From a virus: 55,863 bases of DNA. Position 1 is the stretch's first letter, and each line of letters starts with the position of its first letter. Both the position numbers and the translations under genes were made by a program. Below are positions 8,202 through 16,339 of this stretch, one piece after another. The stretch spans positions 1 through 55,863 of the IMG/VR virus record IMGVR_UViG_3300047510_001699. The stretch is one strand, 5' to 3'. The notes under the pieces are model-generated. The model was not told the origin of the DNA. It did not search any database and worked only from the letters and a program-made list of their open reading frames with translations.

Positions 8202-11200
8202 ATGAGAAAAATGTTGGAAATTCTTTTAGCAACTGCGATGTTGTGTAGTTCCGCTTATGCTCAAATCACAAGTGGTATAATCCGTGGAACTGTAAAAGAT
8301 GTTACTGGTAGCACAATTGAAAATGCAAATGTTACTGTGGTCTTTGTTCCCACTAATCAACGAATTGTTACGAAAACTACAACAGAAGGTCGGTTTACAT
8401 TATCCAACTTAAAACCAGGCGGTCCATACACAGTATCGGTGACCGCATTGGGGTTCCGTCCAAAGTCTACGGATAATCTTACAGTTCGTTTAGGTGAAGC
8501 AACAAGCACAGATATTGAGATGGAAAAGATTATTGTAGTATTAAATCAAGTATCGGTTATTGCAGACGTAGCAGCACAAGCACGTAAAGATGGTGCGGTG
8601 GCTCAACTCAATCAAGAGAAGTTACAAGTGCTTCCCACTCTGTCTCGTAGTCTCCAAGATATGACCCGTATGACCCCACAAGGCAACGGGGTTTCTTTTG
8701 CGGGTTCCAACTATCGGTATAACAACTTGACGATTGATGGAGCAGCATCGAATGATGCGTTCGGATTCAGTCAATCATCAGGTCAATCCACCGCATCTGT
8801 TCCAACTGGAACACCTGGTTCTCTTTCACGTTCACAACCCATCTCACTTGACGCCATTGAACAAGTGTCTGTGGTCATCGCACCATATGATGTGAAAATT
8901 GGTAATTTCACAGGTGGTAGTGTGAACGCAGTCACTCGTTCAGGCACCAACACCACCGAAGGTTCCATCTACTCATTCGGTCGTGTTCCACAATTTATCG
9001 GTGATGGTATCTCTGGTAAAATGCCAACCACCTTTAATGAATATCAAGCAGGTGGTCGTATCGGTGGTCCTATTATCAAGGACAAGTTGTTCTACTTTTT
9101 GAATTTTGAAATTGCACGTAGAACAGACCCTATTCTATTTGCACCTGGTAATCCAGGCGTGTTGGCCACAGAAGCAGTGGCACAACAGGTCCGTGACAGT
9201 CTCATATCATTCGCAGCAAAATCAGGTGTTCCGAACTTTGATGCAGGAACCTTTGGAGCATATGACATTGAAGCAAATAGTGAAAAGTATTTCGGTCGTG
9301 TGGATTGGAATATTGGGAACTCCATACTGACGGTTCGTAGTAATCTTGTCAATGCAGTCGCAGGAAACTTGGAACGTGGACAAGCACTCACCAAGTTAGC
9401 CTCACAAGACTTCGACCATTTCAGTAGAGCCACCAACACCGTTGCTGAATTGAAATCACAACTTGGAACAGGACTATCTAACAGTTTGTTGTTGGGATAT
9501 TCACTTGTTCGTGACCACAGAAATCCATATGGTAATATGTTCGCACCACAAATTGAAATCCAAGATATTCAGTTTGGTCAAATCAATGCAGGTAGTGACC
9601 GTGAAGGGGTGGTGTATGGCACCAAAGTTCGCACCTATGAAGTGACTAACAATCTCACGTGGTCTGTGGGGAAGCATACCCTTACCGCAGGAACTCACAA
9701 TGAGTTTTATAATATTCAATATACTTTCGTGAATGGATACGCAGGTCGTTGGCAATATGCAAACCTCGCATCATTCTTCGCAAATCGTCCTAATCGTATC
9801 AGAGCCACATTTGATTTGACGGACAATAGTTTAGATTATGTGTTGAACAATCCAGGTGCCAACTTCAACATCACTGTACCAAGTGTGTATGTTCAAGATG
9901 AAGTAGCAGTTACGGACAACTTCAAGGTGACCGCAGGTGTTCGTGCAGACTGGAATATGATGGATACACCAGTTCAAGCAGATGCGTTTACGAACATCAC
10001 TCTCACGAATGGTACCAAACCATATAGCACCATCACCAACGACTATGGCAGAAGTTTGTTGATTGGTCCTCGTTTCGGATTCAACTGGCAAACAGACAGA
10101 GTGACATATCGTGGTGGGGTTGGATATTTCCAAGGTCGCATGCCGTTCGCATGGTATGCCTATCCATTCATCCACAACGGATTGGTAGTAGGAAACATTG
10201 ATGCTCGTCCAACCAATGTGGTTCCGTTGATTGTGGACCCACTTCGTCAAAGTTCATTGAGTAGCACCACGACATATGAAATGAATGTGATTGGCAATAA
10301 TTATGTCCAACCACAGATGCGTAGAATGAACTTGGCAACAGACATCAAGTTACCATTTGATGCATTACTTGTACTGGATTGGACATTCACCAAGACATTG
10401 AACGACATCGTATTCACGAACATCGGATTACCCGCACCCGCAGGTAATCTAGCAGGTGGTGACCGTAGACCTGTGTATACTTCAACCAGATTGGCAACGA
10501 CTACAGCAAACCCATACACATCGGTATTCGCACTCAACAATACGGACAAGGGTTATCGATACAATGTCACTGCAAACTTGAGTAAGAAGTGGGACCACCT
10601 TGATGTAATGGCAGCATATAGTTATGGGGAAGCAAAGGATTTGGCAAACGGTCAACGTAACTCGTTTCAATCACACGTGGAATACAATCAATTGGTGAAG
10701 GGTAACCAATATGATTTAACGTGGTCTAACTTTGATATTCGTCATCGGTTTGTGGTGAATAGTAGTTGGAACTGGAAGAACACCACCGTATCAGCAGTAT
10801 ACACGGGTTCATCGGGTTCACCATTCTCCTATGTGTATTCTGGTGATTTGAATGGTGACGGGTCAAGTCATAATGATTTGATTTATGTTCCACGCAATAT
10901 TGATGAAATCAAGTTGGTTCCATCTGCTCGTCCTACGGGTCAAGTAGATACCAGAACAGCACAACAAATCTGGGCAGACTTGGATAAGTTTATCAGTAAC
11001 GACCCATATCTTTCCTCACATCGTGGTGAATACACCAAGCGTAATGGGGCACGTACTCCGTGGAACCATAGAACAGATGTTCGTATCATTCAATCTGTCA
11101 AGAATGTAGATATTACATTTGATATTACGAACTTTGGTAACCTGTTGAATAAGAATTGGGGTAAGTATTATTTCGTTCCAAACCTCAATAATCAAAATGT

Positions 11201-11339
11201 CTATCCACTCCAATATCGTTCAGGTCGTGGTGTGAATAGCATTCCAACATTTAGTTTCGACCCATTAAATACCACTTATCAAACAGACGATTTAATGTCT
11301 CGTTGGCAGATGCAAATGGGAATTAGAATAAACTTCTAA
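8202..11339 (+). CDS. TonB-dependent outer-membrane receptor, Oar-like
   Basis: 1045 aa from the ATG at 8202, chosen because it begins a clean signal peptide (MRKMLEILLATAMLCSSAYA, cleavage before Gln); the longer in-frame start would bury it. Domains in order: signal peptide 1-20; carboxypeptidase regulatory-like Ig domain about 23-110 (IRGTVKDVTGSTIENANV, then GFRPKS); plug about 130-240 (LPTLSRSLQDM, YNNLTIDGAASNDAFG, GSVNAVTRSGTN); and a beta-barrel to the end. It ends in MGIRINF, the aromatic-terminated last strand recognised by the BAM machinery, so the barrel appears complete. The family moves large substrates across the outer membrane using TonB energy; the substrate is unknown. Phages do not normally carry one. 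Codon use and flanking motifs look like the phage's. Confidence 0.9.
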   Translation: MRKMLEILLATAMLCSSAYAQITSGIIRGTVKDVTGSTIENANVTVVFVPTNQRIVTKTTTEGRFTLSNLKPGGPYTVSVTALGFRPKSTDNLTVRLGEATSTDIEMEKIIVVLNQVSVIADVAAQARKDGAVAQLNQEKLQVLPTLSRSLQDMTRMTPQGNGVSFAGSNYRYNNLTIDGAASNDAFGFSQSSGQSTASVPTGTPGSLSRSQPISLDAIEQVSVVIAPYDVKIGNFTGGSVNAVTRSGTNTTEGSIYSFGRVPQFIGDGISGKMPTTFNEYQAGGRIGGPIIKDKLFYFLNFEIARRTDPILFAPGNPGVLATEAVAQQVRDSLISFAAKSGVPNFDAGTFGAYDIEANSEKYFGRVDWNIGNSILTVRSNLVNAVAGNLERGQALTKLASQDFDHFSRATNTVAELKSQLGTGLSNSLLLGYSLVRDHRNPYGNMFAPQIEIQDIQFGQINAGSDREGVVYGTKVRTYEVTNNLTWSVGKHTLTAGTHNEFYNIQYTFVNGYAGRWQYANLASFFANRPNRIRATFDLTDNSLDYVLNNPGANFNITVPSVYVQDEVAVTDNFKVTAGVRADWNMMDTPVQADAFTNITLTNGTKPYSTITNDYGRSLLIGPRFGFNWQTDRVTYRGGVGYFQGRMPFAWYAYPFIHNGLVVGNIDARPTNVVPLIVDPLRQSSLSSTTTYEMNVIGNNYVQPQMRRMNLATDIKLPFDALLVLDWTFTKTLNDIVFTNIGLPAPAGNLAGGDRRPVYTSTRLATTTANPYTSVFALNNTDKGYRYNVTANLSKKWDHLDVMAAYSYGEAKDLANGQRNSFQSHVEYNQLVKGNQYDLTWSNFDIRHRFVVNSSWNWKNTTVSAVYTGSSGSPFSYVYSGDLNGDGSSHNDLIYVPRNIDEIKLVPSARPTGQVDTRTAQQIWADLDKFISNDPYLSSHRGEYTKRNGARTPWNHRTDVRIIQSVKNVDITFDITNFGNLLNKNWGKYYFVPNLNNQNVYPLQYRSGRGVNSIPTFSFDPLNTTYQTDDLMSRWQMQMGIRINF

Positions 11340-11362
11340 TTAATACATTATAATAAAAACAC

Positions 11363-11391
11363 TTGACAGAATGGGGGATGTGTGATATATT
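11363..11391 (+). promoter_or_regulatory. Sigma70 promoter with -10 inside a hairpin loop
   Basis: TTGACA (11363-11368), 17-nt spacer, TATATT (11386-11391). It lies 24 nt after the receptor stop and 30 nt before a GGAGG-led small gene. It is a near-consensus bacterial promoter and probably drives the ligase operon. Confidence 0.8.
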
Positions 11392-11402
11392 TCATACATC
11401 CC
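11375..11402 (+). terminator. Inverted repeat flanking the -10 (terminator and/or operator)
   Basis: GGGATGTGTGA (11375-11385) pairs with TCATACATCCC (11392-11402), 11 bp with one G-T pair. The 6-nt loop is exactly the TATATT -10 hexamer. The 3' side runs into TTATTCTTT, so it could terminate receptor-gene transcripts, or serve as a repressor site covering the promoter. Confidence 0.6.
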
Positions 11403-11420
11403 TTATTCTTTGGAGGTAGT

Positions 11421-11522
11421 ATGGCTGCGATTGGTATCTGGTTGAGCAGAGGAAACGCCGGATGGGTATCGGCTGCTATTGGGTTCGCTATTATGATTTA
11501 CTTGGTTTGGAAGCGGGTTTGA
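11421..11522 (+). CDS. Very small membrane protein (33 aa)
   Basis: Starts at an ATG 5 nt after a strong GGAGG SD and directly downstream of the 11363 promoter. The product is mostly one hydrophobic segment (WVSAAIGFAIMIYLVW) with a basic end (KRV). It is too short for family assignment. Its strong SD and tight spacing to the next small gene (1 nt) support it as real. Confidence 0.55.
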   Translation: MAAIGIWLSRGNAGWVSAAIGFAIMIYLVWKRV

Positions 11523-11523
11523 T

Positions 11524-11646
11524 ATGTTATTCAAGATTGGTGTCGTTCTCGTTTGTGCGTTCGCAATCTTTGTATTGATTAGTGCTATCTACGCACACAT
11601 TTCTTACACCCTTATGAAGATGGATGAGGAGCGTGATATCTCATGA
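11524..11646 (+). CDS. Very small membrane protein (40 aa)
   Basis: A single N-terminal hydrophobic segment (IGVVLVCAFAIFVLISAIYA) followed by a short acidic tail. It starts 1 nt after the preceding small gene ends and its stop overlaps the ligase start (ATGA), so it is translationally coupled on both sides. No function is recognised; membrane insertion is inferred. Confidence 0.5.
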   Translation: MLFKIGVVLVCAFAIFVLISAIYAHISYTLMKMDEERDIS

Positions 11647-12746
11647 AGATTATCAAGTCAAGTGATTGGTTGATTTCCGAAAACAAGAACGGTGGTGAGA
11701 AGTTCTGGCGTATTCATATCGTCAAGGATGGTTCTGACTATTATACACAGACTGAATGGTATCAGATTACCAAGAGTGGTCGTACATCTAAGCAGCAGAT
11801 GTCTGAACCGTATTTTGCCGAACCGACGAATGTTGGTCGGTCAAACGAGCGTAACTCTGAGCAACAGGCGGAGTTTGAGTTTGACGCTGTAATCAAGAAG
11901 CAACGGGACAAAGGGTTCCGTGCGAAGGGTGAACGGAAGAATGTTCGTCCGATGCCGATGCTTGCACACAAGTTCACGGACCATAAGAAGAAGGTGGAGT
12001 TTCCTGTGTATGTGCAGCCGAAGTTGAATGGGATGCGTATGTTGTTTGACGGAGAGAATGGATATAGTCGGGGAAACAAGGAAGTCATTCCCGAAGTCAT
12101 TCAGCACTTGAAGTTTGACACAGGTGGGTTTATTCTTGATGGTGAGTTGATGCTTCCGAACAATCAGTTGTTGCAGGAGAGCATGAAGGCAATCAAGAAG
12201 TATCGTCCAGAGTTGTCCTCGCAACTTATCTACCATGTCTATGATGTGGTGATTCCAGACCAACACTATGATAATCGTATGGAAATTCTGGATACGATTT
12301 TTATGGATGCACCGAAGAATGTGGTCAGGGTCAAGACCGTTAAGGCTACCGATGAGTCGCAAGTATCACATCTTCACCAGTTGTTCGTGCAGGATGGATA
12401 CGAGGGAACAATGATTCGTGACCCGTTGGCAAATTATGAGATTGGTAAGCGTTCCTATTCACTTTTGAAACTAAAGGACTTCGTAGATGCAGAATATCGT
12501 ATTGTTGATGTTGTTGATGGTGACGGTAGTGATGTTGGGCTCGCCATATTTGAATTGGAGACTGATTCTGGTCAGCGGTTTAATTGCCGTCCAGAGGGTT
12601 CACAAGAAAATCGTGCGGACCTATTCAAGAATCGTCGTTCGCTTATTGGCAAGTATCTAACGGTTCGCTATCAAGAGTTGAGTAAGGATGGCGTTCCTAT
12701 TTTTCCAGTTGGTGTCTCTATTCGTGATGAGGAGGATTTCAAATGA
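11643..12746 (+). CDS. ATP-dependent DNA ligase
   Basis: 367 aa. The N-terminal ~95 residues resemble a WGR-like module (YQITKSGRTSKQ, TNVGRSNERNSEQQ, KKQRDKGF). The nucleotidyltransferase core has motif I PKLNGMR with the adenylated Lys127 (KxNG variant of KxDG), motif III-like LDGELM, motif IV YEGTMIRDP and motif V LLKLKD, followed by an OB-fold domain ending near SIRDEEDF. It seals nicks between Okazaki fragments. ATGA overlap upstream and downstream places it in one operon with the small membrane proteins and a 74-aa gene. The WGR call is tentative; the ligase call is firm. Confidence 0.9.
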   Translation: MKIIKSSDWLISENKNGGEKFWRIHIVKDGSDYYTQTEWYQITKSGRTSKQQMSEPYFAEPTNVGRSNERNSEQQAEFEFDAVIKKQRDKGFRAKGERKNVRPMPMLAHKFTDHKKKVEFPVYVQPKLNGMRMLFDGENGYSRGNKEVIPEVIQHLKFDTGGFILDGELMLPNNQLLQESMKAIKKYRPELSSQLIYHVYDVVIPDQHYDNRMEILDTIFMDAPKNVVRVKTVKATDESQVSHLHQLFVQDGYEGTMIRDPLANYEIGKRSYSLLKLKDFVDAEYRIVDVVDGDGSDVGLAIFELETDSGQRFNCRPEGSQENRADLFKNRRSLIGKYLTVRYQELSKDGVPIFPVGVSIRDEEDFK

Positions 12747-12967
12747 CTAAAGTTATGGTTCCGTTAGATTGGGAAACGGTGGATAATATTGTTGTTATGC
12801 AAGTAGGTCAGATGAAAGAGGACTTGGAAAAATATCTTGTTCAAGTTAAGGAAAATAAGAAGGGAACAGTATTCGATTTGGATTACAAGAAAGATATGAA
12901 GCAAATCAAGGAACATATCGAAGCGTGTGAGAAGATTTACGCTTACTTTGGTGGAAACAACAAGTAG
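12743..12967 (+). CDS. Hypothetical protein, helical (74 aa)
   Basis: Overlaps the ligase stop by 4 nt (ATGA). The product is charged and predicted mostly helical (QMKEDLEKYLVQVKENKKG, then YKKDMKQIKEHIEACEKIYAYF), possibly a short coiled coil. No family is recognised. It is the last gene before the tRNA-like element. Confidence 0.6.
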   Translation: MTKVMVPLDWETVDNIVVMQVGQMKEDLEKYLVQVKENKKGTVFDLDYKKDMKQIKEHIEACEKIYAYFGGNNK

Positions 12968-12972
12968 TAGTC

Positions 12973-13091
12973 GGCACCGCAGTTGGTCGGGACAACGATA
13001 GTATGACACGGGCGCTACCCGAGGTTACAAGCATACTATGCTAGCCAAGGACTAGGTGAGAGCCTAGATGGGTTCGAATCCCACGGTGCCA
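12973..13091 (+). ncRNA. tRNA-like RNA with expanded anticodon region (119 nt)
   Basis: The ends form a 7-bp acceptor-like stem (GGCACCG 12973-12979 with CGGTGCC 13084-13090, then A). A T-arm TGGG-TTCGAAT-CCCA directly precedes the 3' strand and has the classic GGTTCGAATCC box. A D-arm-like hairpin is GTTG/CAAC (12982-12985, 12993-12996) with GG in its loop. Next comes an 8-bp helix ATAGTATG/CATACTAT (12998-13005, 13032-13039) enclosing 26 nt with a further CGGG/CCCG hairpin, then a variable-arm-like hairpin CTAGG/CCTAG (13052-13067). The T stem is only 4 bp, position 8 is C not T, and there is no normal 17-nt anticodon arm. It may be an odd or degenerate tRNA, an intron-bearing tRNA, or a tRNA mimic. 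CCA is not encoded. Confidence 0.55.
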
Positions 13092-13106
13092 CTTTACGAG
13101 GAAACT

Positions 13107-13472
13107 ATGGAAGATAAAAAGAATCCAAATGCGTTGACCTATGGAATCTCTCCTAGTGCTCCTGCATCAATTAAACCAGTAGAAGTGGATAAGTGGATTG
13201 GGAAAGTTGAACCCACGTTCAAGCACTATTACGAGGAACGATATAATGATTTGGTCAGACAATACGAGCAACTCGTCCACGATTACGAAATCAACAAAAT
13301 GTGCTACGAAGCCTCTCTTGGATTTGAACCGAATATGGGACAGGTGTATCATCTTTATCGTAAGGGTAATGGAGACACATTCCTCTCTATGGTAGAACCG
13401 CAGTATGCATTCTGGGGTGAACATCTTGGTAGTTATAGATTAAACGCTCAATATGCGTGGGAACAAGTCTAA
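13107..13472 (+). CDS. DUF2452-like hypothetical protein
   Basis: 121 aa from the ATG at 13107, which has GAGG 5 nt upstream. A longer in-frame start at 13068 would lie inside the tRNA-like gene and is rejected. The pattern NPNALTYGIS..AP, a central coiled region (RYNDLVRQYEQLVHDYEINK) and FEPNMGQVYHLYRKGNGDTFLSMVEP fits the DUF2452 family known from bacteria and phages, whose function is unknown. The stop overlaps the next start (TAATG). Confidence 0.6.
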   Translation: MEDKKNPNALTYGISPSAPASIKPVEVDKWIGKVEPTFKHYYEERYNDLVRQYEQLVHDYEINKMCYEASLGFEPNMGQVYHLYRKGNGDTFLSMVEPQYAFWGEHLGSYRLNAQYAWEQV

Positions 13473-14056
13473 TGGCATTACAAGGATATTGGGTCGAACA
13501 TATCTCATTTTCGGAACGGGTACGTACGTTTTTAAGTACGTGGCACTATTCTGATTATACCAAGGTTCAAGCAAAAGAAGTCTTTGGGTTGTTTCGGGAA
13601 GGTACTTTTTTACCTGAAATGGTTGGAGTGTGTATTTATACTAGGCCGGCAGGACCGACTGCGGCACAGAAGTATTATCCACAAGATCCTGATAAGTGTT
13701 TAGAACTTCGTCGGTTGTGTCTGGTAGACGATACCCCGAAGAACGCAGAAAGCTTCTTTGTCAGCCGAACATTAAAGTGGTTACGAAAATACACCGATTG
13801 GAAATTTGTTGTAAGTTATGCTGACCCCGAACAAGGACATAAGGGAATTATCTATCGAGCGGCAAACTTTAAGTATGAAGGAGTGACCGCACCTGGGTCA
13901 TCGCTCATTGTTGACGGAAAACCGTTTCATATCAGAACATTAACGATGACTGATAGACCTTATGGCGTAGAAATCAATCAACGATACAAGAACAAAGACC
14001 CGAATGTTGAAATCTTAAAAACAGAACCGAAGCATATTTATACCTATCAGCTCTAG
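13472..14056 (+). CDS. Mom-like DNA modification protein (GNAT fold), copy 1
   Basis: 194 aa from the ATG at 13472, which overlaps the upstream stop by one base; the GTG at 13457 is not needed. It carries the Mom-family signature ELRRLCL followed by SFFVSRTLKWL and VVSYADPEQGHKGIIYRAANF. Phage Mu Mom is a GNAT-fold enzyme that converts adenine in DNA to a methylcarbamoyl derivative and blocks restriction. A related protein is encoded at 20005. Chemistry on DNA is inferred from the family; a general acetyltransferase role is the alternative. Confidence 0.75.
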   Translation: MALQGYWVEHISFSERVRTFLSTWHYSDYTKVQAKEVFGLFREGTFLPEMVGVCIYTRPAGPTAAQKYYPQDPDKCLELRRLCLVDDTPKNAESFFVSRTLKWLRKYTDWKFVVSYADPEQGHKGIIYRAANFKYEGVTAPGSSLIVDGKPFHIRTLTMTDRPYGVEINQRYKNKDPNVEILKTEPKHIYTYQL

Positions 14057-14065
14057 GAGATTCAT

Positions 14066-14422
14066 ATGGGAATGTTTGATACACTAAAAGTACAATTAAA
14101 AATTCCAGGCTTTTCGGACATTCCCGACTGCGAATTTCAAACAAAATCGCTTGACTGTGCATTAGAAAATTATGTTATAACTGATAATGGTGAATTATAC
14201 AAGGAAGTCTGGGATTATGAGTGGACCGATGACCTCAGCTCCACTTTTAATGGGTATTTTAATAAAGTAGAAGGTAGTTATCGCCGTGAGTACTTGACAA
14301 ATTACCACGGGGATATTATATTTTATACAGGTGAAACGATAGATGAAAAGTGGCGTTATTACACAGCACGGTTCACCGAAGGTAGATTGTCTAGAATTTG
14401 GTACGAAGATAAACAATATTAA
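14066..14422 (+). CDS. Conserved phage hypothetical protein (118 aa)
   Basis: Begins MGMFDTLKV and has FQTKSLDCALENYVIT, a pattern I recognise from many small phage proteins of unknown function. The C-terminal half is rich in aromatic residues and likely beta (GDIIFYTGETIDEKWRYYTARF). It has a GGAG SD and lies 9 nt after the Mom-like gene. No function can be assigned. Confidence 0.6.
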   Translation: MGMFDTLKVQLKIPGFSDIPDCEFQTKSLDCALENYVITDNGELYKEVWDYEWTDDLSSTFNGYFNKVEGSYRREYLTNYHGDIIFYTGETIDEKWRYYTARFTEGRLSRIWYEDKQY

Positions 14423-14432
14423 CAGAGGTTAA

Positions 14433-15158
14433 ATGGTTATGGAAAAGTCAAAGCTGGAACGGTTCATTTCGAAGTACAACATTGGTGGAGCATGTGAGAG
14501 CGTCAAGCTTGTATCAAACGGTACAGATATGACAGTTCGCTCCATTTCTGATGACAAGAATGTACTTGCCGAAGTTACTGGTCACGATATCGGATTTCCC
14601 CAAGGTGAGTTCAGTATCTATGAAACAAAGAAGCTTCGTTCACTTCTTGGTGTACTTGGGGAAAAGCTCAAGGTCGCTGCCAACAATGTGGCTGGTAAGG
14701 TTGTCGGATTGAATCTTTCTGATTCCGATACAAAGGTTACGTTCGTTCTGGCGGATGAGTCGGTCATCCCGAAGGTTCCCGATTTGAAGAAGCTTCCGCC
14801 TACTGATATCGAAATCATTCTTGATGAGAAGTTCGTTAATACATTTGCACGTGCAAAGGGCGCTTTGTCTGAGGTGAGTACATTCACCGTGACGAGTGAC
14901 GGCACTGACGCTACTGTAGTTATTGGTTATTCCTCGTCAAATACTAACCGCGTCAATATCAAGACCACCACAAAGTCTAATGTTAAGATTGATGCTATCA
15001 GCTTCTCTGCTGACTATTTGAAGGAAGTACTTCTCTCGAACAAGGAAATCAAGGATGGTATCTTGAAGGTTAGTTCGAAGGGTATCGCTGTGGCTGAGTT
15101 CGCAGGTGAGGGGTTCACCTCGAAGTACTATCTCGTTCAGATTGACACGAAGGATTAA
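14433..15158 (+). CDS. Sliding clamp, T4 gp45-like
   Basis: 241 aa, near T4 gp45 (228 aa). It has the two-domain beta-rich clamp pattern: an N-terminal half ending with IPKVPDLKKLPP, then IEIILDEKFVNTFARAKGALSEVSTF and a terminal strand set ending SKYYLVQIDT. No enzymatic motifs are present. A trimer of such subunits encircles DNA and tethers the polymerase. Two ATGs (14433, 14439) follow an AGAGG; the second has the better spacing for a strong SD. The stop overlaps the next gene's ATG by one base. Confidence 0.75.
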   Translation: MVMEKSKLERFISKYNIGGACESVKLVSNGTDMTVRSISDDKNVLAEVTGHDIGFPQGEFSIYETKKLRSLLGVLGEKLKVAANNVAGKVVGLNLSDSDTKVTFVLADESVIPKVPDLKKLPPTDIEIILDEKFVNTFARAKGALSEVSTFTVTSDGTDATVVIGYSSSNTNRVNIKTTTKSNVKIDAISFSADYLKEVLLSNKEIKDGILKVSSKGIAVAEFAGEGFTSKYYLVQIDTKD

Positions 15159-16339
15159 TGGCCGGCTTCGACGATTTCTTTGATGCACCCAAGTTTGATT
15201 TCGACAAGGAGAAACAACTCTTTGTCGAAAACTTGGACATGCTTAAGAGTATGTCTGTTCAAGAGCAAACCTTGTACAAGAAGTATAAGGAAGTAAATGG
15301 GTATTATCAGAATTCGTTTGATAAGGCACGTATTGTCAAGGCGAAGATTTGGACGCCTACTGAACTGAACAATAAGGAACAGACTGTCAAGGAAATCCAA
15401 GCCCTCCAGCCCCGTATCCGTGTCGTGATGCCAAAGACCACGGACGAGCTCGATTGGAATATGATTCGCGTATTTTCACATACAATGGAGTTTGACCAGA
15501 ACCCCGGTAGATTTGTTCGGTTCCTCGTATATGATGAAGTGACGGGGAAGTATCTGGGTGCAACTTCGTTGGGTAGTGATGTAATCGCTATCGGATGCCG
15601 TGACCAGTGGATTGGTTGGGATAAGGATACAAAACTAAAGGGGAAGTTGAATAATTCCGCTATCGGCACGTGTATTATGGCTACCCAGCCGTTCGGTTAC
15701 AACTTCTTGGGTGGAAAGCTCGTTGCTTCGATGTTGACCACAAAGGTTGTTGCCGATGCGTGGGAGAAGATGTATAACAATGTGTTGGCTGGACTGACCA
15801 CCACTTCGTTGTATGGGTCTGAGTCTATGTACAATTCTATTCCGTTCTGGAAGAAGTTGGGTTCGAGTACTGGTGCGATTGGTATCAAGCCCGATGATGA
15901 TGTCTATGGCAAGTGGCATGACTATCTGAAGCAGAACAAGCCAGATGAATACAAGGAACGCTTCGTCAAGGATGACCCATCGAAGGGGCCAGTCACAGGT
16001 ATTAAACAGCAAATCATTTCTATGATTTTCCGTGAAGTGGGAGTCAGTGCGAGTAAGTACAAGCACGGCTTTGAACGTGGTGTATATTACGCTCCCCTTT
16101 ACGAGAATACCCGTGAGTTCCTCCGTGGGGAAATTGAGAAGGATAGGCTCATTCCCTTGACAAAGTTGAAGGATGATGTAGATTCCGTTATCAATTGGTG
16201 GAAGCCGAAGGCTATTGCCCGATACGAAAAGTTGCACGAAGAGGGTCGGACAAAGGATGGCATTCTGTATTACACCAATATGATTGGGATTAGTTGGGAT
16301 GAGGCAAAGCGTGTATATCTTCCAGAGGTCGGGCGATGA
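15158..16339 (+). CDS. DUF4338 / DruA-like protein
   Basis: 393 aa. The central part has VRFLVYDEVTGKYLGATSLG, then CRDQWIGWDKDTK, a short linker with LNNSAIG, then FLGGKLVASMLTTKVVADAWEKMY. This matches the layout I know from DUF4338, the domain of DruA in the Druantia anti-phage system (RDxxIGW box, conserved Asn segment, and helix before a DW..rY motif). The usual GTCYRAANW box is replaced by GSESMYNSIPFWKKLG. The C-terminal third (290-393) is helical. It sits between the clamp and a glycosyltransferase with one-base and 4-nt overlaps. The role is unknown; phage DUF4338 proteins may act on DNA. The family call is moderate. Confidence 0.55.
   Translation: MAGFDDFFDAPKFDFDKEKQLFVENLDMLKSMSVQEQTLYKKYKEVNGYYQNSFDKARIVKAKIWTPTELNNKEQTVKEIQALQPRIRVVMPKTTDELDWNMIRVFSHTMEFDQNPGRFVRFLVYDEVTGKYLGATSLGSDVIAIGCRDQWIGWDKDTKLKGKLNNSAIGTCIMATQPFGYNFLGGKLVASMLTTKVVADAWEKMYNNVLAGLTTTSLYGSESMYNSIPFWKKLGSSTGAIGIKPDDDVYGKWHDYLKQNKPDEYKERFVKDDPSKGPVTGIKQQIISMIFREVGVSASKYKHGFERGVYYAPLYENTREFLRGEIEKDRLIPLTKLKDDVDSVINWWKPKAIARYEKLHEEGRTKDGILYYTNMIGISWDEAKRVYLPEVGR

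Noticed and set aside
8202-11339. Receptor as host contamination or misassembly
   Set aside because: Both borders are tight to phage genes, codon use looks like the neighbours, and promoter-type motifs of the phage flank it. Not excluded without reads.
12998-13039. Group I intron in a tRNA
   Set aside because: The insert is about 25-42 nt, far too short for a group I intron core.
12973-13091. Ordinary tRNA gene
   Set aside because: The length, branched anticodon region, 4-bp T stem and C at position 8 do not fit a standard tRNA, so no amino acid is assigned.
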